Below are positions 37,145 through 45,143 of a DNA stretch of 64,000 nucleotides, one piece after another. Every line of letters starts with the position of its first letter. The first letter of the stretch is position 1. The notes below the pieces were generated by a model. It saw only the letters and a program-made list of their open reading frames with translations, searched no databases and had not been told where the DNA came from. Source of the DNA: Verrucomicrobiaceae bacterium (GTDB taxonomy: Bacteria; Verrucomicrobiota; Verrucomicrobiia; Verrucomicrobiales; Verrucomicrobiaceae). The position numbers were made by a program, and so were the translations under genes. The stretch is from the NCBI GenBank assembly GCA_947466075.1, contig CANIBP010000014.1, positions 1 to 64,000 of the forward strand, given 5' to 3'.

Positions 37145-37795
37145 ATGAAACCACACATCCTCATACTCGCCCTTGCGTTCATCACGACCGCAAATGCCGC
37201 CGACAAACTCGCCGTCATCTCCGAAGCATGGCAGAAATCCCTCTCCGCTGAATCGAGCGGTGATTACGCTGCAGCAACTCAAAGTGTCTTTGCTTTCAAG
37301 AGTGCTGGTGGCGAAAGCTACCTCGCTGCCGTGCGCGCTGGGTGGCTCTGCGCTCAGGCTAAAGAGTATGAGAAAGCAGTGCAATATTATACCAGCGCCG
37401 CAAAACTCGAACCGCGTGCGCTGACACCTCATCTAGGCCTTATAAGTGTTTATCAGGCGCAGAGCAAAACGGAGGACATCCTGCGTGCCGCTCGTGCAGG
37501 CTTGAACATTGATCAGTTCAATCGCCCATTGCTGCTCATTGCTGGTGAAATCCTCTACAATCAAAAAGACTACCGTAAGTCTGAAGTTTACTTCGAGCGT
37601 GCGCATAAACTCCAACCTGAAGATCCCATTGCACTGAGTTGGTTGGGCTGGGCACATATCAGTCAAGGTCAGGCTAAACTCGCCGCGCCCACTTTCGAGA
37701 AGCTCATGCAAATCAATCCCGAAGGCTACTTTGTTCGTGACGGCTACGCTATCACGCATCCAGGTCCGCCCCCATCACCGCCGGGACAGCGTTGA
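37145..37795 (+). CDS. exported TPR protein
   Basis: A 216-residue protein with a signal peptide (hydrophobic 5-16, likely cut after NAA). At least three tetratricopeptide-like repeats follow, for example YLAAVRAGWLCAQAKEYEKA and DPIALSWLGWAHISQGQAKL, ending in a proline-rich tail. Such repeats mediate protein contacts, here outside the cytoplasm or in the periplasm. It begins 18 bases after the urea-transporter/M23 fusion and is followed by the adenylating enzyme with an overlap or short spacer. A role as scaffold for the membrane components of the cluster is inference. Confidence 0.8.
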   Translation: MKPHILILALAFITTANAADKLAVISEAWQKSLSAESSGDYAAATQSVFAFKSAGGESYLAAVRAGWLCAQAKEYEKAVQYYTSAAKLEPRALTPHLGLISVYQAQSKTEDILRAARAGLNIDQFNRPLLLIAGEILYNQKDYRKSEVYFERAHKLQPEDPIALSWLGWAHISQGQAKLAAPTFEKLMQINPEGYFVRDGYAITHPGPPPSPPGQR

Positions 37796-37809
37796 TAACG
37801 CTAGATCTC

Positions 37810-39135
37810 ATGCTCACACCCGCCCAGATCCGCGCACGCGGCCAGCATCTCCACACCGCGCTCGATCACGTCATCGAGCAACGCGGTTGGAGCATGCCCA
37901 AGCGTCGCGCGCATCAGTGGCGCACTCTCAAAAGTCTCGTTCAGCACGCCTTCGATCACATCCCCCTCTATAAGCGTCTTTTCAAAGACTCCGATTTCAT
38001 TCCCGAGATGCTCGATGACTGGGACGATCTTCCAAAGATCCCCATTCTCACGAAACAAGATCTACGCACTGCTACGGAGAACGATCTCATTGCCTCAAAC
38101 AACCGCGATGACATACGCTGGCTCGCCTCTTCCGGCTCCACCGGTATCCCGGCCAAGATCGCTCGCACCGAATCATCCCTCTGGCACTACATGGCCAGCA
38201 ACACCGCTCTCTTCTACGACTGGTGTCAAGGCGCACCGCTAGGCAACGGCCTCTATCTCGTCGATATGGCTCCAGATAGCATCGACTTCGCCGCCGCTGA
38301 TCTTCTGCGCACCACCGTGCCGGATTCACGAATCTTTTCCGTCCATGATCCTGTTGCCAAACTCACGCGTGAACTCCTGAGCATCGTTCCTGAGTTCATC
38401 TCATCATATCCATCCACCTTGCGTGCCATCGCGCTCGAATTGAAAGCGCAAAACCGCGTCATCCAAAAAACACACCTCATTCATCTCACCTCCGAGATGC
38501 TTGATGCTCACACGCGCCAACTCCTCGGTTACATCTTTCCCAACGCACGCCTCATTGAGACCTACACCAGCACCGAAGGTGGCCTGGTGGCCTTTCAATG
38601 TCCGCACGATGCCCGCTGGCACATCGCCGAGACCAACGTTATCTGCGAGATCGTTGATGAATCCGGCCAACCTACCGACGAACTCGGCCACATCGTCATC
38701 ACCGACCTCACCAACACCGCCACACCGATCATCCGCTATCGCGGCCTTGGCGACCTCGCACGCTGGGACCCCACGCCATGCCCCTGCGGCTCCAGTTTGC
38801 GCAGCATTCGCCAGATCGAAGGCCGCGCCGCCGCCATGCTGCGCGCCCGTAGCGGCACGTTGATTTCGCCTTACCTCATCACGAATGCCATCGAAGAAGT
38901 ACCAGGTCTTGCACAGTATCAGGTCGTGCAAAAACAACCCGGCATGCTCGAAGTCCGCGTCGTCGCAGAAACCAATGCGCCACGTCAGCGCATCGAAAAA
39001 GGCGTCAAACACGCCCTCGAATCCGCTCTCGCCAACGATGCCGATTTGCAGGTCACCTTCGTCTCCAAGATTGCCGCGCCCGCAGGATCGCATAAAGTGG
39101 CTCTCGTGATCTCCGAACTTCCCCTCGCCGCATGA
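37810..39135 (+). CDS. PaaK/CapK-like adenylate-forming enzyme
   Basis: A 441-residue AMP-forming ligase of the phenylacetate-CoA ligase/CapK family, which activates a carboxylate as an acyl-adenylate. The phosphate-binding loop SSGSTGIPAK is at residues 107-116, ETYTSTEGG at about 250-258 and the RGLGDLARW adenosine motif at 311-319. CPCG (Cys324, Cys326) matches a cysteine pair common in this family, and the last 100 residues fit the mobile C-terminal domain. No CoA-specific evidence is visible. It overlaps the next gene by ATGA. TTG at 37792, overlapping the TPR stop, is an alternative start. It probably supplies an activated acid for the ATP-grasp/decarboxylase pathway. Confidence 0.88.
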   Translation: MLTPAQIRARGQHLHTALDHVIEQRGWSMPKRRAHQWRTLKSLVQHAFDHIPLYKRLFKDSDFIPEMLDDWDDLPKIPILTKQDLRTATENDLIASNNRDDIRWLASSGSTGIPAKIARTESSLWHYMASNTALFYDWCQGAPLGNGLYLVDMAPDSIDFAAADLLRTTVPDSRIFSVHDPVAKLTRELLSIVPEFISSYPSTLRAIALELKAQNRVIQKTHLIHLTSEMLDAHTRQLLGYIFPNARLIETYTSTEGGLVAFQCPHDARWHIAETNVICEIVDESGQPTDELGHIVITDLTNTATPIIRYRGLGDLARWDPTPCPCGSSLRSIRQIEGRAAAMLRARSGTLISPYLITNAIEEVPGLAQYQVVQKQPGMLEVRVVAETNAPRQRIEKGVKHALESALANDADLQVTFVSKIAAPAGSHKVALVISELPLAA

Positions 39136-40643
39136 AACGCCTCCTCGACCACACCCTACGTGGTTACGGGCAGATGCTCGTGGCGAACAATCGCATCACC
39201 GGTGCGTGTGTGCTCATCGGCCTGTTCATTCTTTCCGTCGAAGCCGCCCTCATGAGCCTCGGCGGCGCGCTGCTCATCTCTGCACTCGCCAGTTGGCGTG
39301 CACAAGATGACACCGTGCTCAAAACCGGCCTCTTCAGCGTGAATGGCGCACTCCTCGGTGCCTTGTGGCTGCTTTTTCCCCAAGTCCCGCTTTGGGCTCA
39401 AGCACTCGCTACCGCACTCGGCTGCGCAGGCATGGCGTTCTTCTTCGTCCCCATTGCCGAGCGCATGCACGAGAAAAAATCGCCCTACGTGCTCTTCAGC
39501 CTGCCGTATGTCGCCGCTGCTTGGATCGCGATCATGGCGCTCATCTTCTTCGGCGTGCACGATGCCGAACTCACACGCGGCTGGCGTTCGCTGCTTACCA
39601 GCCGTTTTGAAAAAGCTGAAAAACACTTCCTCAACACCGAAGTGAGCACCGACATGGCTGAAGCCTATCGCTGCGCCGGTCTTGGTTGGAGCTTGTATCG
39701 CCGTGGCGATCAAACCGGCGCGCAAACCGCCTTCTCACGCGTCCTTTCCCTCAAAACCGGCGTCGCCGATGCCTATGATGGCCTCGGCTGGAGCCGTTTC
39801 CGTCAGGGCCGCTACGACGATGCCGCACTCGCCTTCCGCCGCGCAGTCGCGCTTGATTCCTTCTTCGCCGACTCATGGTCCGGCCTCGGTTGGTGCGCTA
39901 TTCAGGACAACAAGCCCGAAGAAGCCCGCCGCCACTTCACCACCGCTGCTCTTTGCGCACCGCTGTTTGCCGATGCCTTCACCGGACTCGCCGCCACACT
40001 TCCCACTGGTGCCGCACAAAACTACGCCAAGTCGTGGAGCCAGTTTCTCACCGGCAACCTCAGCCTCACTGCACAGTTCACCTCATCGCGGGTGTTGCTC
40101 TGCTGGCTGTGGTTCTTCATCGGCATCGCCTGGCATTCACGCACCAGTGCGCTCATAGCCATCGCTGCTGTGGCTGTTTGCATGCTTGGTTCGCTTTGGC
40201 TGCCGGTGTTTGGTGACTCCGCCTTTGCGCTGAACATCGTCGTCATCTTCCTTGCCCTCGGCGGGCATTACCTGCGCCTCAATCTCAAAACGTTCGTGTG
40301 GACGCTGTTCGTCACTTTTGCCCTCGCACTTTTGTGGGAACCACTCAGTGAAGCACTGCTCCGTCTCGCTTTGCTGCCGCTTTGCCTGTCCTTCAATCTG
40401 GCCCTGCTCGGCAGCATCGCTTTCTTTGGCTGGCTGCATCGCAAAGGCTTGCGCGATGAACGCATTCCCATCGACTGGGCCGCTGGCACACCGGCACAGA
40501 TTCGAGTCGCTCTCGTTCAAAAAGAAATCGCTGATGCCTGCTGGGAAAAGCTCAAGAAAGCGGATCCCGGCCAACCGCAGCCGAAGACTGAGCGCTCACT
40601 TCAGCTTCCGGCCAAAGTGGGTTTCAAAGTACACGCCGAGTGA
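39132..40643 (+). CDS. urea-transporter-like protein fused to TPR repeats
   Basis: A 503-residue membrane protein. The first 140 residues resemble half of a urea-transporter fold: LRGYGQMLVANN, then LFSVNGALLGALWLLFP, which matches the UT repeat. Residues about 150-320 are a soluble TPR array (DAYDGLGWSRFRQGRYDDAA, DSWSGLGWCAIQDNKPEEA). About 330-430 are three or four further transmembrane segments, and the end is a short charged tail. This is the second UT-like protein of the cluster. Unlike the one at 34871 it seems to hold only one UT repeat plus TPRs, so it may be a partner or a coupling subunit. It overlaps the preceding gene by ATGA and is last in the run. Confidence 0.78.
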   Translation: MKRLLDHTLRGYGQMLVANNRITGACVLIGLFILSVEAALMSLGGALLISALASWRAQDDTVLKTGLFSVNGALLGALWLLFPQVPLWAQALATALGCAGMAFFFVPIAERMHEKKSPYVLFSLPYVAAAWIAIMALIFFGVHDAELTRGWRSLLTSRFEKAEKHFLNTEVSTDMAEAYRCAGLGWSLYRRGDQTGAQTAFSRVLSLKTGVADAYDGLGWSRFRQGRYDDAALAFRRAVALDSFFADSWSGLGWCAIQDNKPEEARRHFTTAALCAPLFADAFTGLAATLPTGAAQNYAKSWSQFLTGNLSLTAQFTSSRVLLCWLWFFIGIAWHSRTSALIAIAAVAVCMLGSLWLPVFGDSAFALNIVVIFLALGGHYLRLNLKTFVWTLFVTFALALLWEPLSEALLRLALLPLCLSFNLALLGSIAFFGWLHRKGLRDERIPIDWAAGTPAQIRVALVQKEIADACWEKLKKADPGQPQPKTERSLQLPAKVGFKVHAE

Positions 40644-41462
40644 TTCCGCCAGCGCTTTGGCAAAACGGCGTTGGTTGGCCGGCGTGTCACGCACACCTAA
40701 ACTCGGGCACTCCACCTGAATGGCGCTCACCGTGCCGCCGTCACGTGATCCATGCGCGGTGACATCATACGCGCCGCTGAAATAGGACGCCATGAAGCCG
40801 GGATGCGCTTTTGTTGCCGAGGGCAACGAACGAATGCCTCTCGCTTCCAACAGAGCGCCCAGACTCTGCGTTCCACGCAGCAGCTCGGCAAAGCTCTGTG
40901 GTGAGCGTTTATCGAGTTCGCGGATGCTGGTCTTCGCGATCAATGCGACATCGGCATTCAACTCGGCATCGCTGGCTTTTAATTGATCACTATTGACCAA
41001 ATAGCCCAACTCCACGCGTGGATCGAGGTGCCGCTGACCGTGAATATCCAGCAGTAGGCCTAGACCATGTTTTTTCATCACACTGTCACAGGCTTTCTGT
41101 GCACCTTCATGGAACCGATGCCACGATGCTTCTGCCGTGGCATCGCCTTGCGCTGCTTCTTTGATCTCGCGATTGCAATCGACCTTCGAGCGATGCAGGC
41201 GGCAGAAAATCGCATGCGGCTTGCCCCCGTAGAGCTTCTGTAGTTCCTCGATGATCATCTCGGATAATTCCGCCGTGTTTGCATCCATCGCTACCACACC
41301 GTAGCGGCGTGCCAGGATGTTTTCTGGCTTCAAAGTGCCACCGTGAGGCACGGTGAGGATGATCGGCAGCGTGCCGCCGCGCACCTCGATCATTTGTTCG
41401 AGAGCGGGAGTTTGTGCGTGCAGCAGAGTGGCGGAAAAAAGCAGAAAAAGAGTGGTGCGCAT
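40596..41462 (-). CDS. exported N-formylglutamate amidohydrolase-like protein
   Basis: A 288-residue protein with a signal peptide (MRTTLFLLFSATLLHAQ). The mature part fits the N-formylglutamate amidohydrolase (FGase) family: TVPHGG (His40), DANTAEL (Asp60, Glu65), CRLHRSKVDCNRE (His90) and LLDIHGQRH. Metal-binding histidines and acids are in place. Family members hydrolyse N-acyl amino acids, and the exported location is unusual for histidine catabolism. Its 3-prime end overlaps the preceding convergent cluster gene by 48 bp. It might process a product or substrate of that cluster; this is inference. Confidence 0.78.
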   Translation of the reverse strand: MRTTLFLLFSATLLHAQTPALEQMIEVRGGTLPIILTVPHGGTLKPENILARRYGVVAMDANTAELSEMIIEELQKLYGGKPHAIFCRLHRSKVDCNREIKEAAQGDATAEASWHRFHEGAQKACDSVMKKHGLGLLLDIHGQRHLDPRVELGYLVNSDQLKASDAELNADVALIAKTSIRELDKRSPQSFAELLRGTQSLGALLEARGIRSLPSATKAHPGFMASYFSGAYDVTAHGSRDGGTVSAIQVECPSLGVRDTPANQRRFAKALAESLGVYFETHFGRKLK

Positions 41463-41516
41463 AGCTGGTGGAAGTGAAAGACAGTTCCACGCCACTTGTC
41501 ACGTTTTTTCTCGCTC

Positions 41517-42815
41517 ATGATTCACCGCATCCTCCTCCCGCTGCTGTTCCTCAATTCCATCGGCATCGCCGGCAACTGGCCGGAATGGCGCGGTCCCTCT
41601 GCTCAAGGCCGAGCCAACGCTTCCGGCCTGCCTGAAACGTGGAGCGAGACGAGCCACGTCGCCTGGAAGACAGCTCTACCCGGCCGCGGACATTCCACGC
41701 CGGTGATGTGGGGAGATCAGATCTGGCTCACCACCGCCATCGAGAAAGCCGCGGCGCCAGATGAAGCCAAACGCCGCCTCGCATCGAACACCGGTGACCA
41801 GCCGCTCGTCGTTCTTTCCTCGGTAAGCCTGCGTGTTGTCTGCGTGGATCGCAACAGCGGCAAAATCCTGCACGACATCGAACTGTTGAACGTCAAAGAC
41901 CCACAATGGGCACATCAGCTCAACAGCTATGCTTCGCCGACGCCTATCCTTGAAGAAGGCCGCCTCTACGCACACTTCGGCTCCTTTGGCACCGTCGCTC
42001 TCGATACAAAAACGCTGAAAGTGCTCTGGAAGAACGAAGAGCTGCATGTCATGCACGAAAACGGCCCTGGCTCCACCGCCGTGCTGCATGACGACAAATT
42101 GATCGCCCATTTCGATGGCAGCGATCAGCAGTTCATCGCCGCTTTCGACAAGAACACTGGCAAACTCGCATGGAAGACAGCCCGCAGCGGGGAGATGGAC
42201 CCGCGTCCGCAGCAGCGCAAAGCCTACGGCACGCCGCTCGTTGTCACGATCAATGGGCAGCCACAAGTCGTCAGTTCCGCTGCCAACAACATCTACGGCT
42301 ACGATCCGCTGACCGGCAAAGAGCTGTGGAAGATCCACTATGGCGAACTCGGCTTCTCCATGTCCACCGTGCCTGTCGCTGACGACCAGCAGATCTATTT
42401 CAGCACTGCCTTCGGCAAATCGGCCGTCATCGCGCTCAAATACGCCGGTGTGAAGACGCCGGAGGTCGCCTGGCGCAACAACAAGAACGCGCCGAAGATG
42501 TGCTCGCCTGTGCTGCACAACGGTTTGCTCTTTTACGTCGATGAAGGCGGCATCGTGAGCTGCGTGGATGTGAAAACCGGCGAAGCCTTCTACCGCGAAC
42601 GCATTGGCGGCAAATTCAGCGCCTCGCCGATCCTCGCCGAAGGCAAACTCTACTTTAGCAGCCGCGAAGGTGTCGTCACCGTCATCGCAGCAGCCAAGGA
42701 ATTCAAGATTCTCACCCAAAACACCCTCGACGGCTCGCTTATGGCCAGCCCCATCGCCGATGGCAACGCCCTGTTCCTCCGCACGGACAAGGCGCTGTAT
42801 AAGATCGGGAAGTGA
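41517..42815 (+). CDS. exported PQQ-like beta-propeller protein
   Basis: A 432-residue protein with a signal peptide (cleavage near GIAGNW). The mature chain opens WPEWRGPSAQG, typical of verrucomicrobial and planctomycete PQQ-binding-like (BamB-type) propellers. It has repeated blade motifs such as ALDTKTLKVLWKNEE, AFDKNTGKLAWKTA and YDPLTGKELWKIHYG. No catalytic residues are evident; it may bind carbohydrate or act as a scaffold outside the inner membrane. ATG at 41517 is chosen where the signal peptide starts. It is convergent with the SGNH hydrolase gene immediately downstream. Confidence 0.85.
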   Translation: MIHRILLPLLFLNSIGIAGNWPEWRGPSAQGRANASGLPETWSETSHVAWKTALPGRGHSTPVMWGDQIWLTTAIEKAAAPDEAKRRLASNTGDQPLVVLSSVSLRVVCVDRNSGKILHDIELLNVKDPQWAHQLNSYASPTPILEEGRLYAHFGSFGTVALDTKTLKVLWKNEELHVMHENGPGSTAVLHDDKLIAHFDGSDQQFIAAFDKNTGKLAWKTARSGEMDPRPQQRKAYGTPLVVTINGQPQVVSSAANNIYGYDPLTGKELWKIHYGELGFSMSTVPVADDQQIYFSTAFGKSAVIALKYAGVKTPEVAWRNNKNAPKMCSPVLHNGLLFYVDEGGIVSCVDVKTGEAFYRERIGGKFSASPILAEGKLYFSSREGVVTVIAAAKEFKILTQNTLDGSLMASPIADGNALFLRTDKALYKIGK

Positions 42816-43925
42816 TTACTTCAGCGCCGCACGCAGCACGGGCTCGAAGATCTCCGCCTGACGCAGGAAGCCGAGGTCGGTGCCGTGAGAGGCGTCGTTG
42901 GAACCTTCGGCATCGGTGCCGTAGAGTGCATCACCGCCGATGTAGTGAAGATTGGCAACGTTCTCGGCCTTGAGCTGCTCATAGGCTGCTTTGAGTGCAG
43001 CATGATTGTCGTCGTGGAATTTCGCTTTGGCGGGCGTGATCCAAGAATTCGTGTAGCGACGGTCTTCGACGAGAATGATAGGTGTGGTGGCGTGTTTGGA
43101 GCGCAGTTGCTTCACGAGCGGCACGCATTTGGCCGTGACATCGGCCGGGCCCATGTTGGGAAGACAATCGATCACGATGGCGGCAGCATCGAGTTCATTG
43201 ATAAGATCACCCACGGCGGCGTCCATGCGGCCATTGCCGGAGAAACCGATGTTGATGACCGGACGATCCAAATGGCGACCCAAAATCGCCGTGTGAACCA
43301 TGCCGGGGCGCGACGCGTTCGCACCGTGCGTGATCGAAGTGCCGTAGAACACGATGGGCTTCTCCCGTGGCTTCAGTCCTTCAAACTTCGCACCCGCAGG
43401 CACGCCGATTTCGAGTTTCTCGATGCCGTTGTAGAGCGGCAGGTAGGCGGCGAATTCGTGCTCACCGGGAGCGAGATCACTCACGATGACCTGCTCCACA
43501 TGCTGTTTGTCCGGCTTGGTGCAGTAAACCCAGCGCCATTGGCCTTTTTCATCACGCGCATAAAGATCAAGGCCGCTCACACCCGTTGCGGGCATCGCTA
43601 CTTTGGCCAATTCGGCTTTGGAAAGGTCATAGCGCGCGAAGATCGCCTTCGCGTCCGTCTTGAAGCGCACCATCATCCCCGCGCTGTCACGGCTGAGGCC
43701 CCACACGGCGGGCGTTACGGTCTTTTCCGCCTTTGCGGGCAGACGATCATACCAGCGCTTTCGCTCTTGATCTCCCCAGCCACGACCTTCCACACCCCAG
43801 GTTGTCACATCATGCCATTGCGCATCGGCGGGAACGACCGGGCCTTTCGGTTTGGGTGCAGGCGCGGGTGTTTGAGCGAGCAGCGCTGTGCTGACGAGAA
43901 GTGCGAGGAGGATGGCTGGTTTCAT
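42816..43925 (-). CDS. exported SGNH/GDSL-type hydrolase
   Basis: A 369-residue protein with a signal peptide (MKPAILLALLVSTALLAQ). Residues about 30-185 are a beta-rich N-terminal domain; the SGNH domain follows. Block I is YGTSITHG with nucleophile Ser197, block II GFSGNG (227-232), and block V is NDASHGTDLG with Asp344 and His347. It should deacetylate or de-esterify a carbohydrate or other ester outside the cytoplasm. The gene is convergent with the PQQ-propeller gene, with no intervening base between the stop codons. Confidence 0.88.
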   Translation of the reverse strand: MKPAILLALLVSTALLAQTPAPAPKPKGPVVPADAQWHDVTTWGVEGRGWGDQERKRWYDRLPAKAEKTVTPAVWGLSRDSAGMMVRFKTDAKAIFARYDLSKAELAKVAMPATGVSGLDLYARDEKGQWRWVYCTKPDKQHVEQVIVSDLAPGEHEFAAYLPLYNGIEKLEIGVPAGAKFEGLKPREKPIVFYGTSITHGANASRPGMVHTAILGRHLDRPVINIGFSGNGRMDAAVGDLINELDAAAIVIDCLPNMGPADVTAKCVPLVKQLRSKHATTPIILVEDRRYTNSWITPAKAKFHDDNHAALKAAYEQLKAENVANLHYIGGDALYGTDAEGSNDASHGTDLGFLRQAEIFEPVLRAALK

Positions 43926-43961
43926 GGGCTTGGAGTAACGCTGTCTGCCGGATTCATTTTT

Positions 43962-44026
43962 ACAGAAGATAACAAAGAGAACGAAGAAATATGGTTCTGA
44001 GCTTTGTTTTCTTCGTTATCTTCTGT
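43962..44026. repeat. imperfect palindrome, left of GxxExxY gene
   Basis: The left arm begins ACAGAAGATAAC (43962-43973) and the right arm ends GTTATCTTCTGT (44015-44026). Both include CGAAGAA or TTCTTCG stretches further in. A related palindrome lies on the other side of the neighbouring gene. Confidence 0.65.
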
Positions 44027-44042
44027 TTCAAATCTAATCCAT

Positions 44043-44447
44043 ATGCACCCGCTTTATCTTGAAGCTGAACTCATCACCAAAACCGTCATTGGCGCGGCGA
44101 TGGAAGTTCACCGTGACAAAGGTCCAGGGCTGCTGGAAAGCATCTACGAGCGCTGTTTCATCCATGAGTTGAAATTGCGTGGTTTGAAAGTGGAACAGCA
44201 GCGGCAGGTGCAAATCCGCTACAAAGACCTCGTGTTTGAGGATTCGCTTCGCTGCGATGTGATCGTAAATGGGTGCCTGCTGGTGGAACTGAAATCCGTC
44301 ATGGATGTGCTGCCCATTCACAAGGCGCAGGGAATGAGCTACATGAAATTGCTCGATCTACCACTGGGCTTCGTCATCAACTTCAATGTGCAGATGCTCA
44401 AACAGGGCGTTCATCGACTAATGCTGCCTGGGGTGAATCAGCCGTAA
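44043..44447 (+). CDS. GxxExxY protein, PDDEXK-nuclease-like
   Basis: A 134-residue protein of the GxxExxY family, named for Gly29-Leu-Leu-Glu32-Ser-Ile-Tyr35. A compact nuclease-like core is visible: Asp72 (RCDVIV) and Glu82-Leu-Lys84 (VELKS), with a Gln96/Tyr100 helix following, as in PDDEXK enzymes. The biological role of the family is not established. The gene is bracketed by two related palindromes (43962-44026 and 44454-44515), about 16 and 6 bases away, which makes it look like a small transposable unit. ATG at 44043 is preferred; the longer reading starts with TTG inside the palindrome. Confidence 0.85.
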   Translation: MHPLYLEAELITKTVIGAAMEVHRDKGPGLLESIYERCFIHELKLRGLKVEQQRQVQIRYKDLVFEDSLRCDVIVNGCLLVELKSVMDVLPIHKAQGMSYMKLLDLPLGFVINFNVQMLKQGVHRLMLPGVNQP

Positions 44448-44453
44448 TGATTT

Positions 44454-44515
44454 GAACAGAAGATAACGGAGATAACAAAGTTTCCGGAATCTTCGTTTTC
44501 TTATCTTCTGTTCAA
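44454..44515. repeat. imperfect palindrome, right of GxxExxY gene
   Basis: GAACAGAAGATAA at 44454-44466 pairs in inverted orientation with TTATCTTCTGTTC at 44501-44513. The ACAGAAGATAAC core is the same as in the palindrome to the left of the gene. Confidence 0.65.
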
Positions 44516-44557
44516 GTCTCCGGCCTCGCCGGAACTGCAAAAGCCTACTTTACGATC

Positions 44558-45106
44558 TCAAAACGGAATGTCGTCGTCTTCCATGCCTTCGGTGATCGGG
44601 CCTTCGCCGAAGTCGTCATTCTGCGGCTTGCTCTGAGCTGGGGCGCTGCGTTGTTGTGCAGGAGCGGGACGCTGGGCCGGACGGGCTGCGGGACGGTTGT
44701 AGCCGCCACCACCACCACCACTGGAGCCGCCTTCGTCATCGCCACCACCAGCGGGAGCACGATCACCACCCTGCGGGCTGCCGAGGAACTGCATCTGCTC
44801 ACCCACCACGCGCATACGGGTGCGCTTCTGGCCGGTCTGCTTGTCCTCCCAAGAATCCATCTGCAAACGGCCCTCGATAAAGACCGGGCGGCCCTTGTGC
44901 AGGTATTTGCCAGCGAGTTCGGCCATCTTGGCCCAAAGAACCACATCAACAAAGGTCACTTCCTCCACCTTTTCGCCACTGTCAGAGGTGTAAACGCGGT
45001 TCACGGCGAGGCCGATGTCGCAGACGGCGCTACCCTTGGGCGTGTAACGCACTTCTGGGTCGCGGGTGAGATTGCCGATGAGCATGACTTTGTTGTAGGA
45101 GGCCAT
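44558..45106 (-). CDS. ssb: single-stranded DNA-binding protein
   Basis: A 182-residue SSB. The OB-fold covers residues 1-110 (NKVMLIGNLTRDPEVRYTPK, FVDVVLWAK, GRPVFIEGRLQ). A glycine- and glutamine-rich linker follows, and the acidic DDIPF tip is the usual protein-docking tail. It binds single-stranded DNA in replication and repair. It is divergent from the Xer recombinase gene, with 37 bp between the starts. ATG 45106 begins the conserved fold directly. Length and composition are ordinary for the family. Confidence 0.97.
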   Translation of the reverse strand: MASYNKVMLIGNLTRDPEVRYTPKGSAVCDIGLAVNRVYTSDSGEKVEEVTFVDVVLWAKMAELAGKYLHKGRPVFIEGRLQMDSWEDKQTGQKRTRMRVVGEQMQFLGSPQGGDRAPAGGGDDEGGSSGGGGGGYNRPAARPAQRPAPAQQRSAPAQSKPQNDDFGEGPITEGMEDDDIPF

Positions 45107-45143
45107 AATAAGGCATCTTTGCCGCCCGCCGTGCCGGAGGGCA

